Of a DNA stretch of 5,988 nt, positions 1-5,988 are shown piece after piece. The DNA lies in contig JAJZGE010000136.1 of assembly GCA_021798675.1 (NCBI GenBank), positions 1-5,988 on the forward strand. The letters are read 5' to 3'. The notes under the pieces are model-generated. The model was not told the DNA's origin and ran no database searches. It was given only the letters and a program-made list of their open reading frames with translations. Origin of the DNA: Pseudomonadota bacterium (GTDB lineage: Bacteria; Pseudomonadota; Gammaproteobacteria; Xanthomonadales; Rhodanobacteraceae). Both the position numbers and the translations under genes were made by a program. Within the stretch, counting starts at the first letter, position 1. Each line of letters begins with the position of its first letter.

Positions 1-1047
1 CAGGTTCTCGGTGACGTCGCCTGGTCCATCGCTGGCGGTCAGGCCCCATACGTCGGCGCCGTAGCCGGTCCAGCGGCCAGGATTGGCGATGGCGTAGGCG
101 CGCTGCGCGTAGGTGGCCAGACGCCCGTTCTCGGCGTAATCCAGGTCGTGCGCGCGCCCCCACGCGTCGCGGATGCCGCGGAAGTCCACCCACGACTCGG
201 TGTACTGGTGGCCGAACAGCGGGCCGAAGTTGAGGAAGGTGTAGCCCTCGAAAGTCCCCCACTGCTTCGGATAGGTGGAACACCATGCCGCCCACGCGTC
301 CGCATCCACGGGATGCGTGGGCGAGCCCAGTGCGAGCAGGTAGACCAGCTTGCCTTCGTCGTAGCCTTTCCAGTCGGACGGAATGAACTGGCCACCCGGC
401 GTCCAGCCCATGCTGATGAGCGGCTTGCGCACCTGCATCCACGGCCAGTCGACGGCGCGGTACAGCCGGTCGGCCAGCTGGCGGATCTCGCGCTCCTGCA
501 GCGTGTTGCGGTCGTAATAGCTCTCCGCGAACAGCACGCCACCCATCAGCAGCGTGGTGTCCACGCTGGACAACTCCACCCCGCGGCCGTAGCGGCGGCC
601 GGTCTGCATGTCGAGGAAGTGGTAGAAGAAGCCATGGAAGCCGGCGGTGTCGTCTTCGCTGTCGTTCTGCGGTGCCGCCGCGAAGAAGCGCAGCGTGGTC
701 AGGGTGCGCTGTACCGCCTGCGCACGCGTGATGTAGCCACGCTCGACGCCGATGCCGTAGGCGGTGAGACCGAAGCCGACGGCGGCGATGGAGGAGAAGG
801 TGTGGTTCGGCCACGAATCGGGCACCAGGCCGGTATACGGGTCGGCGCTCTGCCAGAACCAGTCGAAGGTGCGATGCTCCAGGTCGTCGATGAAGGCCTT
901 CTGTGCGGGCGCCAGCTTCCGGTACGTAAGGGTATCGGGCTGCGGCGGCACGACCGCCTGGGTCGCCTGTGACGGCATGCCGGCGACGAACACCATCAGG
1001 ACGGCGGCCGCGAACAGTTGCAGGCGGCGCCAGGGGAATGAAGACAT
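1..1047 (-). CDS. Secreted glucoamylase-domain glycoside hydrolase (GH144-like, probable beta-1,2-glucanase), C-terminus missing
   Basis: The first 349 codons are present and the frame runs off the window at base 1. Full-length relatives are around 450 residues, so roughly the last fifth is missing. Residues 1-31 form a Sec signal peptide (WRR, then a hydrophobic core about 9-24, probable cleavage near QATQA) with no lipobox Cys. From about residue 45 the protein follows the glycoamylase domain (Pfam PF10091, an alpha/alpha-barrel): RTFDWFW (59-65), SSIAAVGFGLTAYGIG (85-100), ELSSVDTTLLMGG (158-170), GYDEGKLVYLLALGSPTHP (228-246), FGHQYTESWVDFRGIRD (278-294), RAYAIANP (316-323) and YGADVWGLTASDGP (329-342). 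Characterised GH144 members with this domain cleave beta-1,2-glucan, so the common name glucoamylase is misleading. Several acidic residues (Glu158, Asp163, Asp230, Glu231, Glu284, Asp288) sit in conserved-looking motifs; I cannot say which are catalytic. It probably acts in the periplasm or at the cell surface, working with the TonB receptor upstream. Another beta-glucan substrate remains possible. Confidence 0.9.
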   Translation of the reverse strand, partial: MSSFPWRRLQLFAAAVLMVFVAGMPSQATQAVVPPQPDTLTYRKLAPAQKAFIDDLEHRTFDWFWQSADPYTGLVPDSWPNHTFSSIAAVGFGLTAYGIGVERGYITRAQAVQRTLTTLRFFAAAPQNDSEDDTAGFHGFFYHFLDMQTGRRYGRGVELSSVDTTLLMGGVLFAESYYDRNTLQEREIRQLADRLYRAVDWPWMQVRKPLISMGWTPGGQFIPSDWKGYDEGKLVYLLALGSPTHPVDADAWAAWCSTYPKQWGTFEGYTFLNFGPLFGHQYTESWVDFRGIRDAWGRAHDLDYAENGRLATYAQRAYAIANPGRWTGYGADVWGLTASDGPGDVTENL

Positions 1048-1053
1048 TGCAAA

Positions 1054-1057
1054 CCTC
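1054..1057 (-). promoter_or_regulatory. Modest ribosome binding site of the hydrolase gene
   Basis: Minus-strand GAGG lies 6 bases before the ATG at 1047. It is weaker than the receptor's site. The ATG is followed immediately by a well-formed signal peptide, which independently supports this start. Confidence 0.65.
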
Positions 1058-1073
1058 GAATGGATGGAACGGA

Positions 1074-1094
1074 GCGGCGCCATGCCGGCGCCGC
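1074..1094 (-). promoter_or_regulatory. Perfect GC-rich hairpin between halogenase and hydrolase genes
   Basis: The transcript reads GCGGCGCC, loop GGCAU, GGCGCCGC: a perfect 8-base-pair stem with a 5-base loop. It starts 8 bases after the halogenase stop codon and ends 16 bases before the GAGG of the next gene. No U-tract follows. Position and loop size closely copy the hairpin in the preceding gap. A role in transcript stability or attenuation is inferred. The two stems differ in sequence, so they are not copies of one dispersed repeat. Confidence 0.62.
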
Positions 1095-1102
1095 GGCTAG
1101 AT

Positions 1103-2626
1103 TCAGGCGGCCTGCATCGCCGTTGCCGGGCAGACCTTGTCGATGAACGCCTGGTGCAGGGGCATCGCCTCCACGCACGAGTTCACCACCTGGCGCACGC
1201 TGGCCATGAAGCCGGCAAGGTCCTTCTGCGACATCTGGTCCACCAGCGGGTGGTAGCCCCGCGGCACGATACGCTGGCCAAGCATCACCTGCACCCAGCT
1301 CGGCGTGGAGAACATCTCCTCGCCATCGCGGTAGAAGCGGCCGCTGTCGCGGAACAGGCGGATGTACTCGTCGAGCTGCTCCGGCACCGCCATCGTGCGG
1401 CAATGGTTCCAGAACGGCGTGTCGTCGCGTTCGGTGGCGTGGTAATGCAGGATCAGGAAATCGCGGATGCGCTCGTATTCGAAGCGGGAGCGCGCGTTGT
1501 AGCGGTCGATCAGCACCGGGCTGAAGTCGCGCTGCGGAAGCATCTCCAGCAGGCGCGCGATGCCCGACTGGATCATATAGATGCTGGTGGACTCCAGCGG
1601 CTCCAGGAAACCGGCGGCCAGGCCGAGTGCCACCACGTTGCGGTTCCAGGCCTGCTTGCGCGCACCGGTGGTGAAGCGCAGCAGTTTCGGCTCGCCCAGC
1701 GGCTCGCCATCCAGGTTCGCCAACAGGATCGCGGCAGCTTCGTCGTCGCTCATGTGCGCGCTGCAGTAGACATGCCCGTTGCCGGTGCGGTGCTGCAGGG
1801 GAATGCGCCATTGCCAACCGGCCGAACGCGCGGTCGAGCGCGTGTATGGCGTGAGTTGCGCCACCCGCTCGCAACCCACCGCCACGGCGCGGTCGCACGG
1901 CAGCCAATGCGAGAAATCGTGGTAACCGGTGTGCAGGGTCTGCTCGATGAGCAGGCCGCGGAAACCGGTGCAATCGATGAACAGGTCGCCTTCGATGCGC
2001 TCGCCGCCTTCCATCAACAGCGCCGAGACGAAGCCGTCGTCCAGCCGCAGTTCCACGCTGGCGATCTTGCCTTCGGTGCGTCGTACGCCACGCTGCTCGG
2101 CGTAGCGGCGCAGGAACCGCGCGTACAGGCCGGCATCGAAATGGTAGGCGTAGGCAACGTTGGCCAGCGGCGAGTTGGCCGGTACGTCGGTGGCGGAAGG
2201 CATGAACTTCCCGCGCGGCGCGGCCACCGTGTTGAGCGAATAGGCGCCGATGTCCTCGGCCAGGCCCAACTGCCGGGCCTTGATCCAGAACTGGTGGAAC
2301 GGCAGCAGGCTGATGGCGTGGCCGATCTCGCCAAAACCGTGCACATAGCTGTCGCCGATCCGCCCCCAGTCGTTGAACTGGATGCCGAGCTTGAAAGTGC
2401 CCTGGGTGTTGCGGACGAACTCGACGTCGTCCACCCCGAGCAGGTCGTTGAACAGCTTGAGGTGCGGCACCGTGCCTTCGCCGACGCCGACGGTACCGAT
2501 TTCCTCGGACTCCACCAGCTGGATCGAGCAATCGCCGCCCAGCACCTTGGAGAAGGCCGCAGCCGCCATCCATCCGGCGGTGCCACCGCCGGCGATGACG
2601 ATGCGTTTGATGCGCATGTCGGTCAT
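1103..2626 (-). CDS. Flavin-dependent tryptophan-halogenase-like protein
   Basis: A complete 507-residue protein of the flavin-dependent halogenase family. These enzymes use FADH2 from a separate reductase, O2 and halide to halogenate an electron-rich ring such as indole. Seen in order: the FAD-binding GGGTAG (13-18), Glu39 ending the second strand, GVGEGTVP (47-54), TFKLGI with Lys79, DCTGFRG (218-224), the halogenase signature WQWRIP (271-276, WxWxIP), and FLEPLEST (340-347) with Glu345. Lys79 and Glu345 match the catalytic Lys79 and Glu346 of PrnA, and the near-identical numbering supports the 2626 start. No signal peptide is seen, so it should be cytoplasmic. It lies between a TonB receptor and a glycan hydrolase, with no flavin reductase, tryptophan gene or natural-product gene in view. 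This resembles halogenase-like proteins of Xanthomonas and Brevundimonas (such as BrvH), which halogenate free indole in vitro and have no known natural substrate. Family assignment is very secure; halogenation of tryptophan is not. Confidence 0.95.
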   Translation of the reverse strand: MTDMRIKRIVIAGGGTAGWMAAAAFSKVLGGDCSIQLVESEEIGTVGVGEGTVPHLKLFNDLLGVDDVEFVRNTQGTFKLGIQFNDWGRIGDSYVHGFGEIGHAISLLPFHQFWIKARQLGLAEDIGAYSLNTVAAPRGKFMPSATDVPANSPLANVAYAYHFDAGLYARFLRRYAEQRGVRRTEGKIASVELRLDDGFVSALLMEGGERIEGDLFIDCTGFRGLLIEQTLHTGYHDFSHWLPCDRAVAVGCERVAQLTPYTRSTARSAGWQWRIPLQHRTGNGHVYCSAHMSDDEAAAILLANLDGEPLGEPKLLRFTTGARKQAWNRNVVALGLAAGFLEPLESTSIYMIQSGIARLLEMLPQRDFSPVLIDRYNARSRFEYERIRDFLILHYHATERDDTPFWNHCRTMAVPEQLDEYIRLFRDSGRFYRDGEEMFSTPSWVQVMLGQRIVPRGYHPLVDQMSQKDLAGFMASVRQVVNSCVEAMPLHQAFIDKVCPATAMQAA

Positions 2627-2632
2627 GAAGCG

Positions 2633-2636
2633 CTCC
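2633..2636 (-). promoter_or_regulatory. Ribosome binding site that decides the halogenase start
   Basis: Minus-strand GGAG lies 6 bases before the ATG at 2626. This favours 2626 over the upstream in-frame TTG at 2641, since the GGAG would fall inside the coding region if TTG were used. It also favours 2626 over the ATG at 2617, which has no purine-rich element at the right distance. Confidence 0.75.
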
Positions 2637-2660
2637 GGCAACCAGTCGTTCGGTGGGAAT

Positions 2661-2685
2661 GCCGGGGTGCGTGAGGCACCCCGGC
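2661..2685 (-). promoter_or_regulatory. Perfect GC-rich hairpin between receptor and halogenase genes
   Basis: The transcript reads GCCGGGGTGC, loop CUCAC, GCACCCCGGC: a perfect 10-base-pair stem with a 5-base loop. It begins 7 bases after the receptor stop codon and ends about 24 bases before the ribosome binding site of the next gene. No U-tract follows, so it is not a canonical intrinsic terminator. It may protect the 3' end of the receptor message, or reduce readthrough so that the receptor is made in excess over the downstream enzymes. The structure is seen directly; the role is inferred. Confidence 0.7.
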
Positions 2686-2692
2686 TGGTGCA

Positions 2693-5600
2693 TCAGAAGT
2701 TCAGGCCCATCGAGAGCTTGACCGTACGGGGGTAACCCGTGATGTCGCCGGTGGGGTTGTAGGTCACGACGGGGTTGTAGCTGCCGTTCGCTCCCCAGTT
2801 CTCCAGATAGTTGACGTAGTTGTTCCAGTTGAACGCGTTGATCAGGTCGAAGCGCACGTAGGCATTGAGGTTGCCGTAGAGCTTGAAGTTCTTCGTGGCC
2901 TGGAAGTCCAGGTCGCGGTAGCCGAAGATCTTGCCGCCGATCAGGAAGCGCCCGTTGCCCGGCGGCGCGACCGCCGCCGAACGGCAGCCGCTACCGGCCA
3001 CGCCGCCGCTGTCCACGTTGGTGGCCGGGGCACCGAAGCAGGCGAGGTTGATGTCCGGGACCGGCGTGGACAAGGTCAGCTTGGCGCCGAGCGTGAAGCC
3101 CCACGGGCCATCCATCGTGCCGGTCATCACCAGGCGATGCTTGGCGACGCCGGACGAGGTGTACGGGTAGTTGCCGATCCACTCGTAGTCGAACGCGTAC
3201 TGGTCGGTGGGATCCCCGTTGTCGTTGTTCTGCCGCGTATTCGAATAGGTATACGCGATCGTCGCGCCCCAGTGCGATTCCGGCGTATACGGCTTGTTGG
3301 CCGACACCAGCAGCTGGCGGGTGCGCGTCTCCAGACCGTTGTTGCCGATGATCAGGCTGCCGAAGCCGGGGATGCCGTTGCCCCAGGGCTGGCCGCCACT
3401 CCTCCAGAATGCGCCATCGGGGTAGCGGTTGCCCAGGGTGAACACCAGGCCGTCGTGGCTCTTGATGTATGCCAGCGCCACGCTGGTATTCCAGTCGCCC
3501 ACCTGGTTGCGCATGCCGATGCTGAACTGGTCGGAATACGGCGCCTTCAGGTTGTTGGTGACCAGGTCGACCTCCTTGCCGGCATTGCTGCCGGACACCA
3601 GACCCTGCAGGGTCGGGATGTTGAGGTAGGCCGGATCCCAGGCGTAGCAGTTGTTCACGCCAACCGTGCAGGGCACGTCCGGCGTATTGAAGCGCAAGGT
3701 GGGCTGCGACAGCGACTGCTTGGTCTGCTCCACCTGCAGCGCCTCGTAGAGGTCGCGGTCGTAGGAGCGGCCGGCGCCGCCGAAGATCACGTGCTTCTGG
3801 TCGCCGTTGATGTCGTAGGAGAAGCCGAAGCGTGGCTGCCACTCGTTGGTCTTCGCGTGGCGGTTGTGGCCGGTGCTGATGTAGTCGTTGATGTTCACCC
3901 CGCCCATCGCCAGCGACTGGGCGTAGGTCTGCCCGGCCGGCGCATTCGGATCCTGTTGCTGGAAGGCCGCCACCACGTCCGCGGGGGTCACGTAGTTCAG
4001 GTAGGATGGCGTCTTCTCGTAGTCCCAGCGCACGCCGAGGTTCAAGGTCAGGTGGTCGTTCACCGTCCAGTCGTCCTGGATGTAGGCGCCGAACTGCTTG
4101 TCCGAGCTGTTCGCCACCGGGCTCATGCCGGGCGTGGGTGAACCGAACTGCACCTGGTACGGGATCGACTCGGTACCGGCCGGCGTCACCGCATAATTGA
4201 ACAGGGCATTGGAATCCCCCGCGTCCTGCGCGGTGAGCTTCACCGCCTTGTACTTGAAGCCGGTCTTGATGACGTGGTCGCCGTGCCACTCCAGGTCGTT
4301 GAAGGTCAGGTCGTCCTGGATCGCCGGGCCTTTCTGGCCCTTGTTCTGCTGTGCCAGCGGCGAGTTACCGGTCTGCAGCACGGTGGTGTTGAGCTGCGCA
4401 CCGGTGAGCGTGTAGCTGTTGCCCGCGCCGAGGGCGATGGGTGTGGGCGAGAAGAACGCGTCCTCGTAGGTCAGCTGCAGGCGGTTGAACCAGCTGTAGG
4501 CGCTGTGATCCCAACGCAGGTCGACGCGCTTGTCGGTATTGATCGTGTTTAGCCCTGCCGTGGCGGTGAGCGTGCCGCCGAGGCCGCCGATGGAGGTTTC
4601 GTCGCGGTACTTGCCGCTCACCTCCAGGCGGTCGCGCGAGGTGGGCTCGTAGTCGATCTTGCCGAACCAGTCGTTTTCCTTGAACGGCAGGCTGGCCGGG
4701 CCGATCTGCGACTGCACACTGGCAGGCAGGTAGCTGGCGTAGCCGGTGATGCCCGGCACGACGGTGGTGGGACTGTCGAACTCCTTGCCCTCGTAAGCCA
4801 CGTAGAAGTGCGCCATGTCCTTGACGATGGGACCGCCGAAGTCGAAGCCGTAGTCCTTCTCGTGCGACGGCGTCTTGTGGTGCGCGGCCCGTTCGGACGG
4901 AGTCTCGGCGCGCAGGCGGGTATTGGTGAAGCTGCCGAACACGTCGCCGTGGTACTCGTTGGTGCCCGACTTGGTCTCGGCCGTGATCGCGGCCGAGGAG
5001 ATCTGGTCGTACTCCGCCTTGTAGTTGGAGGTGATGACCTTGTACGAGCCGATCGCCAGCTGCGGGAACGGATTGCCCTGGCTGTTGGTCTGGCCTGTCA
5101 CGCCTCCCGGCAACACATAGTTCTTCTGGCCGACACCGTCGATGTAGACGTTGATGTTGCTGCTGGCCTGGGCACCGGAGCGCAGGCTGGTGTTGCCGTT
5201 GGCGCTGCGCGTGAACACCATGCCAGGCACGATGTCGGCGAACTCGAGGAAGTTGCGCGACGCTTCTGGCAAGGCCGCGATGTCGCGCAGCGAGACGATG
5301 TTGCCCACTTCGGAGGTGGTCACCTCCGGCAACTCCACCGCCGTTGCCGACACCGACACGCCGGCCAGTGTCTTGGCGTTGGCCTGCGAGGCCGTGGCGC
5401 CGGTCAGGTCGATCGTGCTGATCGAGGCCACCGCCAGCTGCACCGTCTTCTCCACGCCGGATCCGGTCTGCACCTGGTAGGTGCCCGACGGCAGGCCGAC
5501 GATGGCGAAGCTGCCGTCCTTGCTCGACTGGGTGACGCGTACCAGGCCGGTCGCGACGTTCCTGACGGTGACGCTGGTGTTGGGCGCGGCGTTGCCGCGC

Positions 5601-5710
5601 AACGTGGCGTCGGATGTCTGCGCCATGACGATGCTTGGCGCGGACGCGAGCATGGCCGCCACGACGGCCGCCGGCAGCAAGCGCTTCTTGTATGACTTGA
5701 GACTACTCAT
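2693..5710 (-). CDS. TonB-dependent outer-membrane receptor, Oar-like, with N-terminal carboxypeptidase-regulatory-like domain
   Basis: This is a complete 1005-residue outer-membrane transporter, likely importing an oligosaccharide with energy from TonB-ExbB-ExbD. A Sec signal peptide is clear: basic KSYKKR, a hydrophobic stretch, and probable cleavage after VMA (residue 30). Residues about 33-105 look like a carboxypeptidase-regulatory-like beta-sandwich (VTVRNVATG, DGSFAIVGLPSGTYQV). There is no sign of the STN domain used in sigma/anti-sigma signalling. A possible but weak TonB box is LAGVSVSA (115-122). The plug follows at about 135-250, with VYIDGVG (188-194) and ITAETKSGTNEYHG (242-255), the latter typical of Oar-like receptors. 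The rest is a barrel rich in aromatic and Asn residues, ending in LSMGLNF with the C-terminal Phe expected for BAM-dependent outer-membrane proteins. The only four cysteines (681, 688, 891, 909) form two close pairs, probably in surface loops. The substrate cannot be read from the sequence; beta-glucan oligosaccharide is inferred from the downstream hydrolase. Confidence 0.95.
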   Translation of the reverse strand: MSSLKSYKKRLLPAAVVAAMLASAPSIVMAQTSDATLRGNAAPNTSVTVRNVATGLVRVTQSSKDGSFAIVGLPSGTYQVQTGSGVEKTVQLAVASISTIDLTGATASQANAKTLAGVSVSATAVELPEVTTSEVGNIVSLRDIAALPEASRNFLEFADIVPGMVFTRSANGNTSLRSGAQASSNINVYIDGVGQKNYVLPGGVTGQTNSQGNPFPQLAIGSYKVITSNYKAEYDQISSAAITAETKSGTNEYHGDVFGSFTNTRLRAETPSERAAHHKTPSHEKDYGFDFGGPIVKDMAHFYVAYEGKEFDSPTTVVPGITGYASYLPASVQSQIGPASLPFKENDWFGKIDYEPTSRDRLEVSGKYRDETSIGGLGGTLTATAGLNTINTDKRVDLRWDHSAYSWFNRLQLTYEDAFFSPTPIALGAGNSYTLTGAQLNTTVLQTGNSPLAQQNKGQKGPAIQDDLTFNDLEWHGDHVIKTGFKYKAVKLTAQDAGDSNALFNYAVTPAGTESIPYQVQFGSPTPGMSPVANSSDKQFGAYIQDDWTVNDHLTLNLGVRWDYEKTPSYLNYVTPADVVAAFQQQDPNAPAGQTYAQSLAMGGVNINDYISTGHNRHAKTNEWQPRFGFSYDINGDQKHVIFGGAGRSYDRDLYEALQVEQTKQSLSQPTLRFNTPDVPCTVGVNNCYAWDPAYLNIPTLQGLVSGSNAGKEVDLVTNNLKAPYSDQFSIGMRNQVGDWNTSVALAYIKSHDGLVFTLGNRYPDGAFWRSGGQPWGNGIPGFGSLIIGNNGLETRTRQLLVSANKPYTPESHWGATIAYTYSNTRQNNDNGDPTDQYAFDYEWIGNYPYTSSGVAKHRLVMTGTMDGPWGFTLGAKLTLSTPVPDINLACFGAPATNVDSGGVAGSGCRSAAVAPPGNGRFLIGGKIFGYRDLDFQATKNFKLYGNLNAYVRFDLINAFNWNNYVNYLENWGANGSYNPVVTYNPTGDITGYPRTVKLSMGLNF

Positions 5711-5717
5711 GAACTCC

Positions 5718-5722
5718 CCTCC
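5718..5722 (-). promoter_or_regulatory. Strong ribosome binding site of the TonB receptor gene
   Basis: Read on the minus strand, GGAGG sits 7 bases before the ATG at 5710, inside the longer purine run GGAGGGGAG. It is the strongest Shine-Dalgarno sequence in the window and fixes the receptor start. It lies within the 21-base gap after the lacI stop, so it can work on a lacI-receptor co-transcript. Confidence 0.85.
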
Positions 5723-5731
5723 AAATGTCAG

Positions 5732-5988
5732 CTAGCGATTCGACGTACGGCGAATCTTCTTGGTTGTGGTGATGGTGGCTCCGCCCCGATGTGCCCCGCA
5801 GGATTCACGCACGACGATGTCGCAGCCGAGCGTGTGCACCGATGCGGCCGACAGCCCGGGGCGGTCCATCAGGTCGGCCAGCAGCTCCATGGCGTTCTTG
5901 CCCAGCTCCGCGATGCGTACGCGCACCGTGCTCAGCGACGGCGTGACGTAGCGCGCGATCGGGATATCGTCGAAACCGGCCACGGCGA
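5732..5988 (-). CDS. LacI-family transcriptional regulator, C-terminal fragment
   Basis: Only the last 84 complete codons are inside the window; the DNA-binding helix-turn-helix and most of the sugar-binding domain lie beyond base 5988. The visible part has the hallmark LacI/PurR effector-domain ending: AVAGFDDIPIARYVTPSLST, then a helix (RIAELGKNAMELLADLMD), then a final strand ending in IVVRESCG. In this family the GFDD.P.A.Y..P.L.T stretch lies in the ligand-binding domain near the sugar cleft. The frame is open to the window edge, so the in-frame GTG at 5983 is internal and not a start. After the usual RESCG end there is an extra basic tail of about 20 residues (Thr-rich, then KKIRRTSNR). 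The gene stops 21 bases before the TonB receptor on the same strand, which points to a local regulator of this sugar operon. The effector is unknown. Family assignment is firm; the regulatory target is inferred from position. Confidence 0.93.
   Translation of the reverse strand, partial: AVAGFDDIPIARYVTPSLSTVRVRIAELGKNAMELLADLMDRPGLSAASVHTLGCDIVVRESCGAHRGGATITTTKKIRRTSNR

Noticed and set aside
148..972. A 274-codon plus-strand frame, and a minus-strand frame at 39-542
   Set aside because: Both are shadows of the GH144-like hydrolase, whose true frame has no stop within the window and starts at 1047.
2627..2641. TTG at 2641 as the halogenase start
   Set aside because: The ATG at 2626 has GGAG 6 bases upstream, and starting there puts the catalytic lysine at residue 79 as in PrnA.
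764..2674. A 636-codon plus-strand open frame opposite the hydrolase and halogenase genes
   Set aside because: It is antisense to two genes with clear family motifs. Its translation is low-complexity, rich in Arg, His, Ala and Val, with no recognisable domain. Long antisense frames are expected in GC-rich DNA with strong third-position bias.
2661..2685. The 10-base-pair hairpin as an intrinsic terminator ending the receptor transcript
   Set aside because: No U-rich tract follows the stem in the transcript, and the next gene lies close by on the same strand. A partial attenuator or mRNA-stability element fits better.
996..2693. A 565-codon minus-strand frame overlapping the halogenase gene
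   Set aside because: It is an out-of-frame shadow of the halogenase, Arg/Pro/Ala-rich with no motifs; the other frame carries all the FAD and halogenase signatures.
3137..4141. A 334-codon plus-strand frame inside the receptor gene
   Set aside because: It is antisense to the barrel region of an intact receptor, Val/Arg/His-rich with no domain. The same applies to the plus-strand frame at 4808-5695.
5981..5983. GTG at 5983 as the start of a short 83-residue protein
   Set aside because: The frame continues upstream, and the GTG encodes a valine inside a typical LacI-family motif (VAGFDD).
1..5988. A mobile element, CRISPR array, phage or defence system
   Set aside because: No transposase, integrase, terminal inverted repeats, regular direct repeats or defence-type domains were found; the window is fully explained by a metabolic operon.

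Overview
The window holds four genes, all on the minus strand and read from high to low coordinates. They form one tightly packed, operon-like run. In transcription order these are the C-terminal end of a LacI-family transcriptional regulator (5732-5988, cut by the window edge), a complete Oar-type TonB-dependent outer-membrane receptor of 1005 residues (2693-5710), a complete FAD-dependent, tryptophan-halogenase-like protein of 507 residues (1103-2626), and the first 349 residues of a secreted glucoamylase-domain glycoside hydrolase resembling GH144 (1-1047, cut by the window edge). The gaps between genes are 21, 66 and 55 bases. No RNA gene, insertion sequence, CRISPR array or origin is visible, and no gap is long enough to hide another gene.

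The DNA is GC-rich with strong G/C third-position preference. The combination of a LacI regulator, a large TonB receptor, a tryptophan-halogenase-like protein and a glycoside hydrolase is typical of carbohydrate-utilisation loci in Xanthomonadales and in some alphaproteobacteria such as Caulobacter relatives. A gammaproteobacterium of the Xanthomonadaceae/Rhodanobacteraceae type is my best guess. This is an inference from gene content and not a species identification.

The likely logic is as follows. The hydrolase is exported by a signal peptide and cuts a beta-glucan; beta-1,2-glucan is the best candidate because characterised GH144 enzymes act on it. The TonB receptor carries the released oligosaccharide across the outer membrane, and the LacI protein senses a sugar and controls the operon. 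The halogenase-like protein is cytoplasmic and keeps the catalytic Lys and Glu of true halogenases, but its role in a sugar locus is not known. This is the most interesting point in the window.

Both complete intercistronic gaps carry a perfect GC-rich inverted repeat with a 5-base loop, starting only 7-8 bases after the upstream stop codon and lacking a U-tract. This matching architecture suggests segment-specific control of mRNA stability or readthrough within the operon.
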